Positions 7,701-17,757 of a stretch of DNA of 64,000 bases are shown in pieces. The first letter of the stretch is position 1. Each line of letters starts with the position of its first letter. The notes beneath the pieces are model-generated. The model did no database searches, was not told the DNA's origin, and was given only the letters and a program-made list of their open reading frames with translations. Both the position numbers and the translations under genes were made by a program. Source of the DNA: JBAYSY01 sp041675885 (lineage in GTDB: Bacteria; Pseudomonadota; Alphaproteobacteria; Rhodobacterales; Rhodobacteraceae); contig JBAYSY010000002.1 of the NCBI GenBank assembly GCA_041675885.1, forward strand, positions 1 through 64,000, in the 5' to 3' direction.

Positions 7701-9341
7701 TCAGGCGTCGATCCACCACTTGTAATGATGGTGCTCATAGGTCGGGTGCATCTCGGCGCCCTTCACCCTGGGGTCGTAATGGCGGTAGAGCGAGCGCCAG
7801 TAGGGCTGGATCAGCACCCCTTCCTCGCGCAGGATCTCCTGGATGCGGCGCATCAGCACCCGGCGCTCGTCGGCGTCGGGCACCGCCATGGCCTCGTTCA
7901 GCAGCCGGTCGAACTCCTCGTTCGAGAAGGCGGTCTCGTTCCAGGCCTCGCCGGTGCGGTAGGCCAGCGCCAGCACCTGCACCCCGAGCGGGCGCATGTT
8001 CCATTCGGTGGCCGAGAACGGGTATTTCGTCCAGTCGTTCCAGAAGGTCGCGCCCGGCATCACCGTGCGGCGCACGTTGATCCCGGCATCGCGGATCTGT
8101 GCCGCCACCGCGTCGCAGGTGGCCGCAAGCCAGGCATCGTCAAGCGAGATCAACTCGAACTCGTGCCCGGCCATGCCCGCTTCCTCGATCAGCGCCAGCG
8201 CGCCGACCGGGTCGAATTCCGGCGGCGGCAGTTCGGCGTATTCGGGGTGCAGCGGCGAGACATGGTGGTTTTCCGCGACCGCGCCCAGATCGTTGTAGCC
8301 CAGTTCAAGCACCACCCGGTTATCGACCGCCATCTGAAGCGCGCGGCGGACGCGGACGTCCTGATAGTCCTCGGCATCCTGGTTGAAGCGCACGGCGACG
8401 GTGGCGGTGGTGACGACCTCGGACTTTTCCCAGCCCAGCCCGTCGAGGATGTCGATGAAGTCGCCCACCGTCTGGTAAACGATATCCACCTCGCCCGAAC
8501 CGGCCGCCGCGACCCAGGCCGAGGGGTCGGAGCCGAGGTCGATATATTCGATCCGGTCAAGGTAGGGGCCGCCATAGACCTCGGTGCCCCACCAGGTGTG
8601 GCCGGTGTTGCGCACCAGCACCTGACGGCGGCCGACGTCGTTGGTTTCAAGCAGATATGCGCCGGTGCCGATCTGGTTCGCCGCCGGGTCGCCACCGTCG
8701 AACGAGGGATGCACCACCGCTGCCGGGTAGTCGGTCATATTGGCGATGACGGTGATATCCGGCACGTTGAGCGTGAGCCGCACGGTCAGGTCATCGACCA
8801 CCTCGATCGCGCCGGGCCGCGCCACGCCGCCTTCCGACAGCGCCGCCATGCGCCCGGACATGGAGTTGCCGTCAACCCCCGCGTCGCACCAGCGGGTGAT
8901 GTTGAAGGCCACGTCATGGGCGGTGAAGTCGTCGCCGTTGTTCCATTTCACGCCGGGGCGGACATGCAGCACGAACTCGCTGGCGTCGTCGCTGGCCTCC
9001 CAGCTTTCCAGCAGCATCCCGCGGATGCTGCCGTCGGCGTTGTATTCCACCAGATAGTCGAGCCAGCCGCGCAGGACGTTGGCGATCTCGGACCAGTCCG
9101 AGGTGCGCGGATCCTTGAGCGCCTTGGTCTCCATCGCCATGCGCAGCGTGCCGCCCTCGGTCGGGGTCTGGGCATGGGCGGCGGGGGCGGCGAGGCCGAG
9201 AAGCCCGTAGGCCGCCGGGATCGACACCCCGAGCGCGGTGGCCCGGGTCAGGAATTCGCGTCGGCCGAGCAGGCCGGCCCGGCATTCGTCGGCGTATAGC
9301 CTTGCGGCCCGGTGGATATCGGGGGCTGTCTTGGTAACCAT
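7701..9341 (-). CDS. Oligopeptide ABC transporter solute-binding protein (SBP family 5)
   Basis: 546 aa from the ATG at 9341, with AGGGAG upstream. The N terminus carries a twin-arginine-like signal, [13 protein letters not shown], followed by a hydrophobic stretch and an AHA-type cleavage site near residue 58, so export by Tat is likely. The mature part has the SBP family 5 architecture: LRMAMET near the start, [10 protein letters not shown], and the [12 protein letters not shown] block found in DppA/OppA-like proteins. It delivers peptides or another large solute to the two permeases. The true substrate cannot be read from sequence. Confidence 0.93.
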   Translation of the reverse strand: MVTKTAPDIHRAARLYADECRAGLLGRREFLTRATALGVSIPAAYGLLGLAAPAAHAQTPTEGGTLRMAMETKALKDPRTSDWSEIANVLRGWLDYLVEYNADGSIRGMLLESWEASDDASEFVLHVRPGVKWNNGDDFTAHDVAFNITRWCDAGVDGNSMSGRMAALSEGGVARPGAIEVVDDLTVRLTLNVPDITVIANMTDYPAAVVHPSFDGGDPAANQIGTGAYLLETNDVGRRQVLVRNTGHTWWGTEVYGGPYLDRIEYIDLGSDPSAWVAAAGSGEVDIVYQTVGDFIDILDGLGWEKSEVVTTATVAVRFNQDAEDYQDVRVRRALQMAVDNRVVLELGYNDLGAVAENHHVSPLHPEYAELPPPEFDPVGALALIEEAGMAGHEFELISLDDAWLAATCDAVAAQIRDAGINVRRTVMPGATFWNDWTKYPFSATEWNMRPLGVQVLALAYRTGEAWNETAFSNEEFDRLLNEAMAVPDADERRVLMRRIQEILREEGVLIQPYWRSLYRHYDPRVKGAEMHPTYEHHHYKWWIDA

Positions 9342-9839
9342 GTTTTTCTCCCTGGCAGGACAGTTGATCTTCTTGCCGCGAAAGTGGCGCGACACGGCTG
9401 GCCGTATCATTCGTGCCGGGTGCGGCGGCTTGTGTCCCTGCAACACATTACGCGCGCAATGTTCCCACAGGTCAACGTCCGAAGTCGCCACCGCATGTGC
9501 CAAAAGCGACATTCAAAAGCGACATGCCCCAGACAAACCCATGCATCCCCCTGGGTCAACCCGAAGTCCGGAAAAAATCGCCCTTGACAGGATTTGCGGG
9601 GAGATTGGCTGAATAAGCGATGGGTTGTGGGCCTTTGGGGCTGGTATCGGGGGCTTTGCGAGCGTTTTTCCGGTGCATTTTCCGGGGCGGGTGCGGAATA
9701 CGCGTCTGCCCCAATCTGCCCCCCACCCGCTCACCCCACGCACAACAACGGGCAGGCGGCCGACCGCGGGGGGCGGTCGGCCGCCTGCCCGGCGGTGTTT
9801 ACACGCCTTGATTCCGGGCAAAGAGGGGGGAAGCCTCGC
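9342..9839. other. Long intergenic region upstream of the peptide importer
   Basis: About 500 bases between the binding-protein gene and the AraC gene. It must hold the promoter of the importer. CCTTGACAGGATTTGCGGGG near 9580 contains a TTGACA-like box on the plus strand with no gene downstream. The right half holds a perfect palindrome (9750-9790) and a fragment of the MITE-like repeat. No convincing gene was found. Confidence 0.4.
9750..9823. repeat. Perfect 18-bp palindrome plus MITE fragment
   Basis: GGGCAGGCGGCCGACCGC (9750-9767), loop GGGGG, and its exact reverse complement (9773-9790). The following CCGGCGG and CGCCTTGATTCCGGGCAAAG match the inverted left portion of the MITE-like copy at 28239-28539. 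It sits just downstream of the AraC-type gene and may also act as its terminator. Confidence 0.75.
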
Positions 9840-10667
9840 TCAGGTCTGGCTGCGGAAGTCGGTGGGGGTCTTGCCGGTGTGGTGCTGGAAGGCGCGGGTG
9901 AAATAGGCGGCCGAGCCGAAGCCCAGCGTGCGGGCGACCTCGGACACCGGCCGTCTGGTCTCGGCCAGGAGCCGCCGGGCCTCGAACAGCACCCGGTCGT
10001 CGAGCAGTGCCTTGGCGGGCCGGCCGGTGGTCTTGCGGCACACCCGGCTGAGATGCGTCGGCGTGACCCCGAGTGCCGCGGCATAATCCGCCACCCCCAT
10101 GCCGGAACGGAAATCGCGTTCCAGAAGCTGCGCGTAGCGCGCGGCAAGTTTCCGGGCGGCGTCGGGCGGCTGCGCGTCGGCGGCGGGCTGGGCGGCGACC
10201 TGACGTTCCAGCCAGACCGACAGCAGCCCCATGTGATGCCGCACCGCCCGGTCGTTCGCCGGCTTGTCGCCCGCCATCTCGCGCCCGGTCGCGTCGAGGA
10301 TCAGGTTCAGTTCCACCTGCGCCGAATTCTCGCGGATGCGCAGGTGATGCGGTCGGTCGGGCAGCACCGGCCCCGGCCCGTGTCCGAAGAAGACCGCGGT
10401 GCCGAACACCTGCTGCCCGGCGTCGAAACCGTGCATGACCCCCGCCGGAATGAAGATCGCGTTGTTCGGCCCGTAGCCGCGCGTGGCCCCCGCCATGGTG
10501 ATCCGGCCCTGACCCTTGGTGAACCACAGGAGCAGCGGTTCCGACAATGAGCGCATCGCCTCGACCCGCCAGCGCCCGCCCGCGGCAAGCCGCGGGATCG
10601 CCACCAGACGCACCCCGCCGAACGGCGGCGCGGCGATGGTCCGGGGGGGCGTCTGCTCCATGTTCAT
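9840..10667 (-). CDS. AraC-family transcriptional regulator
   Basis: 275 aa. The N-terminal half is a cupin-type sensor ([20 protein letters not shown]). The C-terminal 100 residues hold the two helix-turn-helix motifs of AraC/XylS proteins: [20 protein letters not shown] and [20 protein letters not shown], ending with the family signature [13 protein letters not shown]. It lies directly upstream of the peptide importer on the same strand, so control of that operon is plausible but not shown. The inducer is unknown. Confidence 0.92.
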   Translation of the reverse strand: MNMEQTPPRTIAAPPFGGVRLVAIPRLAAGGRWRVEAMRSLSEPLLLWFTKGQGRITMAGATRGYGPNNAIFIPAGVMHGFDAGQQVFGTAVFFGHGPGPVLPDRPHHLRIRENSAQVELNLILDATGREMAGDKPANDRAVRHHMGLLSVWLERQVAAQPAADAQPPDAARKLAARYAQLLERDFRSGMGVADYAAALGVTPTHLSRVCRKTTGRPAKALLDDRVLFEARRLLAETRRPVSEVARTLGFGSAAYFTRAFQHHTGKTPTDFRSQT

Positions 10668-10798
10668 GGGCGGGATTTTCCTGTCGTCCTTGTGGTTTCG
10701 CCGGTGATCTTAATCCGGGGTCATGGCGAAGCCAAAGCAGAATCCGGGCATTCCTGCGATTTTCGGCGGAACCCGGCCGAGCGGCCGGGGAAGCGGGC

Positions 10799-11758
10799 TC
10801 AGGGAAGCGGGATCGCCCGCCAGCCCGCCATGCGGCTGCGGAACCATGTCCGCTGGCGCTTGGCATATTGCCTTGTTGCGGTCCTCGCGGCGGCCGCGGC
10901 CTCGTCCAGCGTGATCTCGCCGCGCAGATGCGCCGCCAGTTCCGCCGCCCCGATCGCCCTTGCCGAAGGGTGGGCCGGATCCCAGCGCGACAGTTCGCGG
11001 GCGACCTCATCCAGCGCGCCCCCGGCGATCATCGCGTCGAAGCGCCTGTCGATCCGCGCCCCCAGCCAGCCCGGATCGGGCCGAAGCACCAGCGGTGTGG
11101 CGGCACCGGTGGGCAGCAGCGGCGGGCCGGTCTCCTCCTGCCAGGCCGCAAGCCCGCGCCCGGTGCCGCGCAGGACCTCCCAGGCGCGCAGCACCCGCAT
11201 CGGGTTGCGGGTGTCGATCCGCGCCAGCGTCGGCGCATCGAGCATCTCCAGCAGCGCCCCGATCCCGGCCCGGTCCAGCAGCGCCATGCCTTCGGCCCGC
11301 AACTCGGGCGGCACCGGCGGAATCCCGGCCAGCCCCCCGGTCAGCGCGGCGAAGTAAAGCCCGGTGCCGCCGACGATCACCGGATGGGGCTCGCGCGCAA
11401 GGATCGCCGCCACCTCGCGCAGCCAGTGCCCGGTGGAATAGTCGGCGTCATGGGCGACATGGCCGTAAAGCAGATGCGGCGCCGCCGCCTCGTCTTCCGG
11501 CCCCGGCCGGGCGGTCAGCACACGCCAGCGGGCATGAACCTGCAACGCGTCGGCATTGACCACCGCCCGCCCCTGCGCCCGGGCGATCGCCAGCGCAAAG
11601 GCCGACTTGCCCGAGGCGGTCGGCCCGGCGATCAGCACCGGCCGGTCCTGCGGCAGAGGCCCGAGCCGGGCCAGCATATCCTCCATCCGTGCCCCTTTCG
11701 CCCCATTCGCCACACCCGCCGTGGCTTCGCCGTTGAACCCGTCGGCGATTTGCGACAT
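10799..11758 (-). CDS. miaA: tRNA dimethylallyltransferase MiaA
   Basis: 319 aa. It transfers a dimethylallyl group from DMAPP to N6 of A37 in tRNAs that read UNN codons. The P-loop is [20 protein letters not shown], followed by the [11 protein letters not shown] segment that replaces the usual D-x-Q-x-Y motif. [11 protein letters not shown] and the Arg-rich [13 protein letters not shown] segment match the family. The C terminus has [14 protein letters not shown], a MiaA signature. It has an N-terminal extension of about 30 residues before the P-loop; a start at MEDMLARLG would be an alternative. It diverges from pyrH. Confidence 0.95.
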   Translation of the reverse strand: MSQIADGFNGEATAGVANGAKGARMEDMLARLGPLPQDRPVLIAGPTASGKSAFALAIARAQGRAVVNADALQVHARWRVLTARPGPEDEAAAPHLLYGHVAHDADYSTGHWLREVAAILAREPHPVIVGGTGLYFAALTGGLAGIPPVPPELRAEGMALLDRAGIGALLEMLDAPTLARIDTRNPMRVLRAWEVLRGTGRGLAAWQEETGPPLLPTGAATPLVLRPDPGWLGARIDRRFDAMIAGGALDEVARELSRWDPAHPSARAIGAAELAAHLRGEITLDEAAAAARTATRQYAKRQRTWFRSRMAGWRAIPLP

Positions 11759-11817
11759 TTTGCGCCCCGGTCAACCCCCGGCCCGCCGGGCGGGGGCGGC
11801 ACGGACCACACTCACGG

Positions 11818-11842
11818 GACTGGCATACTACAAGACTGGCAT
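11818..11842. promoter_or_regulatory. Direct repeat in miaA-pyrH divergent region
   Basis: GACTGGCAT occurs at 11818-11826 and again at 11834-11842, 16 bases apart, immediately before pyrH. The spacing would put both on one face of the helix only roughly. It may be an operator or chance; no known regulator is suggested. Confidence 0.25.
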
Positions 11843-11860
11843 GACGAAGGGACAGCGGCA

Positions 11861-12619
11861 ATGAACGGGCAGGGCACGACGGGCGCGGATCATGGTGCGG
11901 ATCATGACGGGGCGACCTACGACCGGGTATTGCTGAAGATCTCGGGCGAGGCGCTGATGGGCGATCAGGGCTACGGGCTGCACCCGCCCACCGTGGCGCG
12001 TATCGCGCAGGAGGTGAAATCGGTCCACGATCTCGGGGTCGAGATCTGCATGGTGATCGGCGGCGGCAACATCTTTCGCGGGCTTCAGGGCAGCGCGCAG
12101 GGGATGGAACGCACCACCGCCGATTACATGGGAATGCTGGCCACGGTGATGAACGCGCTGGCGATGCAATCGGCGCTGGAGGATCTGGGGGTGTTTACCC
12201 GCGTCATCAGCGCGATCCCGATGGATCAGGTCTGCGAACCCTATATCCGCCGCCGCGCGGTGCGGCATCTGGAAAAGAAACGGGTCTGCATCTTCGCCGC
12301 CGGCACCGGCAATCCCTATTTCACCACCGACACCGCCGCGACCCTGCGGGCCAGCGAAATGGCCTGTCAGGCGATCTTCAAGGGCACCAAGGTCGATGGC
12401 GTCTATGACCGCGACCCGGTGAAGCACCCCGACGCGAAACGCTACGACACCATAAGCTATGACGAGGTGTTGCAGAAGAACCTCAAGGTCATGGACGCCT
12501 CGGCCATCGCGCTGGCGCGTGACAACCGGCTGCCGATCATCGTGTTCTCGCTGGACGAACCCGGCGGCTTCCGCGGCATCCTGCGCGGCAAGGGCACCTA
12601 TACGCGGGTGCATGACTGA
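11861..12619 (+). CDS. pyrH: Uridylate kinase (UMP kinase)
   Basis: 252 aa, amino-acid-kinase fold, hexameric in characterised bacteria. It phosphorylates UMP to UDP for pyrimidine nucleotide supply. Motifs: [12 protein letters not shown] at the N terminus, GGGNIFRG nucleotide loop, [17 protein letters not shown], and [14 protein letters not shown] 20-residue hydrophilic extension rich in Gly, His and Asp precedes the conserved core. It opens the pyrH-frr-uppS-cdsA-dxr-rseP-bamA series that is conserved across proteobacteria. Confidence 0.97.
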   Translation: MNGQGTTGADHGADHDGATYDRVLLKISGEALMGDQGYGLHPPTVARIAQEVKSVHDLGVEICMVIGGGNIFRGLQGSAQGMERTTADYMGMLATVMNALAMQSALEDLGVFTRVISAIPMDQVCEPYIRRRAVRHLEKKRVCIFAAGTGNPYFTTDTAATLRASEMACQAIFKGTKVDGVYDRDPVKHPDAKRYDTISYDEVLQKNLKVMDASAIALARDNRLPIIVFSLDEPGGFRGILRGKGTYTRVHD

Positions 12620-12767
12620 GGAAACGGCGGGGGAAACGGCCGGATTTTGCCGGGCCGCCCGATTTCGCCGGGTCGCCCGCCGTGCCCGCGCCCGAACCTA
12701 TACCCAACCCGGCGCGTTGCTGTTATAGAGCGGCCAGGCGCGCCACGCAGACAGGCAAGAGGACATC

Positions 12768-13337
12768 ATGGCGGACGAAGACGAGCTAGAGATCGACCTT
12801 GACGACATCCAGCGCCGGATGGACGGCGCCATGGCGGCGCTGCGCACCGAATTCGCCTCGTTGCGGACCGGGCGGGCCTCGGCCTCGATGCTGGAGCCGA
12901 TCCAGGCCGAAGCCTATGGCCAGATGACGCCGATCAACCAGCTCGGCACCGTCAACGTGCCGGAACCGCGGATGGTCACGATCAACGTCTGGGACAAGGC
13001 CATGGTCGGCAAGGTCGAAAAGGCGATCCGCGAATCGGGGCTGGGGATCAACCCGCAACTGAACGGCACCATCATCATGCTGCCGATCCCCGAACTGAAC
13101 GAGGAACGCCGCACCCAGCTTACCCGCGTCGCCGCGCAATATGCCGAACACGCAAGGGTGGCGATCCGCAACGTGCGCCGCGACGGGATGGACCGGGTCA
13201 AGAAGGCCAAGGCCGCCGGAATGCCCGAGGACGACCAGAAGATCTGGGCCGACGAGATCCAGGACCTGACCGACAAGGCGATCGCCGCGGTGGACAAGGC
13301 GCTTGAGACCAAGCAGCAGGAAATCATGCAGGTCTGA
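12768..13337 (+). CDS. frr: Ribosome recycling factor
   Basis: 189 aa, close to the 185 aa norm. It splits post-termination ribosomes with EF-G. Core motifs are present: [19 protein letters not shown] in the first long helix, [20 protein letters not shown] in the small domain, and [20 protein letters not shown] in the third helix. It lies about 150 bases after pyrH in the conserved order. A TATAGAG-like sequence about 45 bases upstream of the start could be its own promoter. Confidence 0.97.
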   Translation: MADEDELEIDLDDIQRRMDGAMAALRTEFASLRTGRASASMLEPIQAEAYGQMTPINQLGTVNVPEPRMVTINVWDKAMVGKVEKAIRESGLGINPQLNGTIIMLPIPELNEERRTQLTRVAAQYAEHARVAIRNVRRDGMDRVKKAKAAGMPEDDQKIWADEIQDLTDKAIAAVDKALETKQQEIMQV

Positions 13338-13378
13338 ACCCGCGACGGACCGCAGCACCCCGGGAGAAGGGCCGTCAT

Positions 13379-14110
13379 TTGACCGCCAGCACCACAGCAG
13401 CAGATCGCGCGCCCGAACATGTGGCGATCATCATGGACGGCAACGGGCGCTGGGCCACCCAGCGCGGCTGGCCGCGGCTCGTCGGTCACCGCAAGGGCGC
13501 CGCGCGGGTCAAGGAGATCGTCCGCGCCGCCCCCGATCTCGGCATCCGCTGGCTGACGATCTATGCCTTCTCGACCGAGAACTGGAAACGCTCGACCGAA
13601 GAGGTGCTGGGGCTGATGCGGCTGTTCTCGCGCTATATCCAGCGCGAGGCCGACCGGCTGGCGGCCGAAGGGGTCCGGATGCGCTTCATCGGCGACCGCA
13701 CCCGGCTGGAACCCGGGCTGCAACGGCTGATGGCCGGGATCGAGGAACGCACCAGGGGCAATGCCCGGCTGAACCTTACCGTCGCGATCAACTATGGCGG
13801 CCGGAACGAGATCGCCCGGGCGATGGCCCGGATCGCCGCGCAGGTCGCGGCGGGAGAGATCGACCCGGCCTCGGTCGATGAGACCACCATCGGCGCCGCG
13901 CTGGACACCGCCGGGCTGCCCGACCCCGATCTGGTGATCCGCACCTCGGGCGAGACGCGGGTCTCGAACTATCTGCTGTGGCAGGCGGCCTATGCGGAAT
14001 ACGAATTCACCGAAACGCTCTGGCCCGATTTCACCCCGGCGGAACTGGGCTGCATCCTTGGCCGCTACGGCGGGCGCGAACGCCGGTTCGGCGGTGCGGT
14101 GGCGCTGTGA
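13379..14110 (+). CDS. uppS: Di-trans,poly-cis-undecaprenyl-diphosphate synthase
   Basis: 243 aa. It condenses isopentenyl-PP units onto farnesyl-PP to give the C55 lipid carrier for peptidoglycan and O-antigen. The catalytic motif VAIIMDGNGRWA is near residue 20, followed by YAFSTENWKR and, late, RTSGETRVSNYLLWQAAYAE. The start is TTG at 13379, after GGGAGAAGGG; the first ATG lies inside the catalytic motif, so an upstream non-ATG start is required. Its last bases overlap the cdsA start. Confidence 0.96.
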   Translation: MTASTTAADRAPEHVAIIMDGNGRWATQRGWPRLVGHRKGAARVKEIVRAAPDLGIRWLTIYAFSTENWKRSTEEVLGLMRLFSRYIQREADRLAAEGVRMRFIGDRTRLEPGLQRLMAGIEERTRGNARLNLTVAINYGGRNEIARAMARIAAQVAAGEIDPASVDETTIGAALDTAGLPDPDLVIRTSGETRVSNYLLWQAAYAEYEFTETLWPDFTPAELGCILGRYGGRERRFGGAVAL

Positions 14111-14898
14111 GCGGGAACAGGTTTCGCGATCTGGCGCCCCGGGTCGTCTCGGCCGCGGTGATGATCGTGATCGGCGGCGGGGCGGTCTGGGCGGGCGGCC
14201 CGGTGTTCGGCTGGCTGGCGGTGCTGGTCTCGGGCGCGATGATGTTCGAACTGGCCGGCATGACGCGGGGCGAGGGCTGGAACGCCTCGGTCCTGCTCGG
14301 CCTCGTTACGGCCGCGGTGCTCGCGGTCAATATCATCCTGCCCCAGCCCTGGGTGCCGGCCCTGCTGGCGCTGCCCCCGGTGCTCGGGCTGCTGACGCCC
14401 CGGCGCGACAAGGCGGTGTTCGCCGGTTACGCGCTGGTCATCGTGCTGACCGGCCTGTGCCTTGTGGCGATGCGGGAATTCGCCGGCCTGGTGGCGGTGC
14501 TGTGGCTGGTTTCGGTGGTGGTGGTGTCGGATGTGGCCGGTTACTTCGCGGGCCGTATCCTTGGCGGGCCGAAATTCTGGCCCGCGATCAGCCCGAAGAA
14601 AACATGGTCCGGGACCATCGCGGGCTGGATCGGCGCGATACTGGTGGGGGCGGGGTTCTGGGCGGCGGGCCACGGCCCGGCGATGCTGGTCTGGCTGTCG
14701 CCGTTGATCGCCTTTGCCGGGCAGATGGGCGACATCGTGGAAAGCGCGATCAAGCGGCGCGCGGGCGTCAAGGACGCTTCGAACCTGATCCCAGGCCATG
14801 GCGGGCTGATGGACCGTTTCGACGCGCTGGCCTTCGCGGTCATCGCGGCGACGCTGTTGCAGATGGTGTTTCCGTTCCTGCCTTCGGCGGGGGGCTGA
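14107..14898 (+). CDS. cdsA: Phosphatidate cytidylyltransferase
   Basis: 263 aa, starting with GTG that overlaps the uppS stop (GTGA), so translation is coupled. It makes CDP-diacylglycerol from phosphatidic acid and CTP in the inner membrane. Seven or so hydrophobic segments are visible. The family signature lies in the C-terminal third: SPKKTWSGTIAG and, later, SAIKRRAGVKDASNLIPGHG followed by GLMDRFDAL. Confidence 0.95.
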   Translation: MSGNRFRDLAPRVVSAAVMIVIGGGAVWAGGPVFGWLAVLVSGAMMFELAGMTRGEGWNASVLLGLVTAAVLAVNIILPQPWVPALLALPPVLGLLTPRRDKAVFAGYALVIVLTGLCLVAMREFAGLVAVLWLVSVVVVSDVAGYFAGRILGGPKFWPAISPKKTWSGTIAGWIGAILVGAGFWAAGHGPAMLVWLSPLIAFAGQMGDIVESAIKRRAGVKDASNLIPGHGGLMDRFDALAFAVIAATLLQMVFPFLPSAGG

Positions 14899-14902
14899 TC
14901 CC

Positions 14903-16096
14903 ATGCGGCGGGTCTCTGTCTTCGGATCGACGGGTTCGGTGGGGCAAAGCACGCTCGACCTGATTGGGCGGCGGGACGACTGCCGGGTGGTGGCGCTGAC
15001 CGGCGGGCGCAACGTGGCGCTGCTGGCGCGGCAGGCGCGGGCGCTGCGGGCCGGGATCGCCGTCACCGCCCATGACGACTGCCTGCCCGCGCTGCGTGAT
15101 GCGCTGGCGGGAAGCGGGATCGAGGCGGCGGCGGGCGCCCAGGCCATCGCCGAGGCCGCAAGCCGTCCGGCGGACTGGGTGATGTCGGCGATCGTCGGCG
15201 CGGCCGGGCTGGTGCCGGGGCTGCGGGCGCTGGAACAGGGCGCGACGCTGGCGCTGGCGAACAAGGAATCGCTGGTCTGCGCCGGGCCCTTGGTGATGCA
15301 GACCTCCGCCCGCCACGGCGGCACCGTGCTGCCGGTGGACAGCGAACACTCCGCCATCTTCCAGGCGCTGCGGGGCGAGGAACCGGCCCGGGTCGAGCGG
15401 GTGATCCTGACCGCCTCGGGCGGGCCGTTCCGCGACTGGCCACAGGCGCGGCTGGCATCGGTGACGCCCGAAGAGGCGGCGGCGCATCCGAACTGGGACA
15501 TGGGGCAGCGGATTTCCATCGACTCGGCCTCGATGTTCAACAAGGCGCTTGAACTTATTGAAACGCATGAGTTCTTCGGTTTTGCACCGGACCGGATCGA
15601 GGTGCTGGTGCATCCGCAGTCCATCGTTCATGCGCTGGTCGGTTTCTGCGACGGGGCGATGATGGCGCATCTCGGCCCGCCCGACATGCGCCACGCCATC
15701 GGCCATGCGCTCGACTGGCCCGACCGGGCGCCCTTGCCGGTGGGGCGGCTCGACCTCGCCGCGCTCGGGCGGCTCGACTTCGCCGCCCCCGACCCGGCGC
15801 GCTTTCCGGCGCTGCGGCTGGCGCGCGAGGTGATGGAGGCGGGCGGGCTGACCGGGGCCGCGTTCAACGCCGCGAAGGAGGCCGCGCTGGACGCCTTCAT
15901 CGCCCGGGTGATCCCGTTTCCCGCCATGGCCGGGGTGGTCGAGGACACGCTTGCCCGGGTTTCGGGCCAATCCGGCCTTGGAAATGGCGGGATGAGCCTT
16001 GAGAAGGTGCAGCAGGCCGACCATCTCGCAAGAGTGATCGCGGCCGAGGTGATCCGCGGCTACAGTCCCGGCGGCGCCGGGCGCAGGGCCGGTTAG
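14903..16096 (+). CDS. dxr: 1-deoxy-D-xylulose 5-phosphate reductoisomerase
   Basis: 397 aa. It converts DXP to MEP, the committed step of the non-mevalonate isoprenoid pathway that feeds UppS next door. NADPH loop GSTGSVGQSTLDL at the N terminus, LANKESLVCAG, PVDSEHSAIFQAL metal/substrate site, ILTASGGPFRD, and NWDMGQRISIDSASMFNKAL. ATG starts 5 bases after cdsA. Confidence 0.97.
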   Translation: MRRVSVFGSTGSVGQSTLDLIGRRDDCRVVALTGGRNVALLARQARALRAGIAVTAHDDCLPALRDALAGSGIEAAAGAQAIAEAASRPADWVMSAIVGAAGLVPGLRALEQGATLALANKESLVCAGPLVMQTSARHGGTVLPVDSEHSAIFQALRGEEPARVERVILTASGGPFRDWPQARLASVTPEEAAAHPNWDMGQRISIDSASMFNKALELIETHEFFGFAPDRIEVLVHPQSIVHALVGFCDGAMMAHLGPPDMRHAIGHALDWPDRAPLPVGRLDLAALGRLDFAAPDPARFPALRLAREVMEAGGLTGAAFNAAKEAALDAFIARVIPFPAMAGVVEDTLARVSGQSGLGNGGMSLEKVQQADHLARVIAAEVIRGYSPGGAGRRAG

Positions 16097-16133
16097 CCGC
16101 GGCGGACGGGATGCCGGGTAAAGGGGGCAGGTT

Positions 16134-17468
16134 TTGGACGTTCTGGGGTTGATACCGGGTTTCGGCGGGGTGTTGTGGACCGTCGCGGCCTTCATCGTGG
16201 CCTTGTCGATCATCGTCGCGGTGCATGAATACGGCCATTACATCGTCGGCCGCTGGTCCGGCATCCACGCCGAGGTGTTCTCGATCGGTTTCGGCCCGGT
16301 GCTGTTTTCCCGCACCGACCGGCGCGGCACCCGCTGGCAGGTCGCGGCGCTGCCGTTCGGTGGCTATGTGAAATTCCTCGGTGATTCCGACGCCGCCTCG
16401 GGCAAGGACGGCGAGACCATCGAAGGGCTGTCCGAATCCGAGCGCCGCCACACCATGCACGGCGCACCCCTCTGGGCGCGCTCGGCCACGGTGGCGGCGG
16501 GGCCGGTGTTCAACTTCATCATGGCCATCCTGATCTTCGCCGGGGTGTTCCTGGTGCAGGGCGTGGCGGTGGACCGCCCCGTGGTGGGCGAGGCCCGGCC
16601 GCTGCCGGTCGAGGCCCCGTTCCAGCCCGGCGACCGGGTGCTTGCGGTGGGCGGGCACGAGACCCCGGACATGGCGGCCTTCTCGGCGGCCGTCGATGCG
16701 CTGGAGCCCGCGCCGGTCGTGACCTGGCGGGTCGAGCGCGCCGGGCGGGTGATCGACCTCGACGGCCCCTATCCCTTCCCGCCGGTGGCGGGTTCGGTCC
16801 AGCCGCAGTCGGCGGCGCTCGGCGCCGGAATCGCGCCGGGCGACGTGATCCTCGCGGTCGATGGCGCGCCGATCCACGCCTTTTCCGAATTGCGCGACAC
16901 CGTGGGCGATTCGGACGGCCGCGCGCTCACGCTCAGCGTCTGGCGCGCGGGCGAGGAGATCGAGATGGTGCTGGAACCGCGCCGGGCCGACCTGCCGCAG
17001 ATCGACGGCAGTTTCGAGACCCGCTGGCTGATCGGCCTGACCGGCGGGCTGGCCTTCACCCCCGAGACCCGCACCCCCGGCGCCATCGAGGCGCTGGGCA
17101 TGGGGGCCGACCAGACCTGGTATATCCTGCGCGCCAGCGTCTCGGGGCTCTGGCACATGGTGACGGGCGCGATCAGCTCGTGCAACCTGCGCGGGCCGAT
17201 CGGCATCGCCGAGGCTTCGGGGGCCATGGCCTCGCAGGGGACTACCAGTTTCATCTGGTTCATCGCGGTCCTGTCGGCGGCGGTGGGCCTCCTGAACCTG
17301 TTCCCGGTGCCGGTGCTGGACGGCGGGCATCTGGTGTTTCACGCCTGGGAGGCCGTGACCGGCCGCCCGCCCAGCGACCGGGTGTTGCGGGTGCTGATGA
17401 CCGGCGGGCTGGCGCTCATCGCCACGCTGATGATTTTCGCGCTGACCAACGACCTGTTCTGTCCGTGA
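16134..17468 (+). CDS. rseP: RIP metalloprotease RseP
   Basis: 444 aa inner-membrane site-2 protease. In E. coli it cuts the anti-sigma factor RseA within the membrane. Zinc motif VAVHEYGHYIVGRW (HExxH) lies in the first segment. One or two PDZ domains follow (about 125-290; APGDVILAVDGAPIHAF is a clear carboxylate-binding segment). The second metal motif is NLFPVPVLDGGHLVFH. Start is TTG at 16134 after AAGGGGGCAG. Its place just before bamA fits an envelope-stress role. Confidence 0.96.
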   Translation: MDVLGLIPGFGGVLWTVAAFIVALSIIVAVHEYGHYIVGRWSGIHAEVFSIGFGPVLFSRTDRRGTRWQVAALPFGGYVKFLGDSDAASGKDGETIEGLSESERRHTMHGAPLWARSATVAAGPVFNFIMAILIFAGVFLVQGVAVDRPVVGEARPLPVEAPFQPGDRVLAVGGHETPDMAAFSAAVDALEPAPVVTWRVERAGRVIDLDGPYPFPPVAGSVQPQSAALGAGIAPGDVILAVDGAPIHAFSELRDTVGDSDGRALTLSVWRAGEEIEMVLEPRRADLPQIDGSFETRWLIGLTGGLAFTPETRTPGAIEALGMGADQTWYILRASVSGLWHMVTGAISSCNLRGPIGIAEASGAMASQGTTSFIWFIAVLSAAVGLLNLFPVPVLDGGHLVFHAWEAVTGRPPSDRVLRVLMTGGLALIATLMIFALTNDLFCP

Positions 17469-17619
17469 TTCCCGGGCCCTGATCCCGGCGCAAGGGGATG
17501 CGGCGGGGGGCGTCGCCCCTGCCGGACCGCTTTCGTGCCGAAGTTGCGCCACAATCGGCTGCTACGGCTTGGGCAGGGTCCGGCACATTGCGGGGCCTGC
17601 CTGAAGACGGAAATGAGTC

Positions 17620-17757
17620 ATGCAGACGATCACGAAAGGTGTCAGGGGCCTGTCGGTCCTGATGAACGTGAACTGGGACCGGCTCATCGCGCTCGGCATT
17701 CTGGCCGCCGCGCTGCTGACGGGCGCCTTCATCGGTTCGCTGATCCACGGCTACTGA
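17620..17757 (+). CDS. Small single-membrane-segment protein
   Basis: 45 aa, ATG at 17620, GACGGAAA just upstream. Sequence opens MQTITKGVRGLSVLMNVNWD and continues into one hydrophobic segment (about 23-41), so a small inner-membrane protein is predicted. I recall similar short proteins in Rhodobacteraceae but cannot name a family. It lies between rseP and bamA on the same strand. Confidence 0.55.
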   Translation: MQTITKGVRGLSVLMNVNWDRLIALGILAAALLTGAFIGSLIHGY

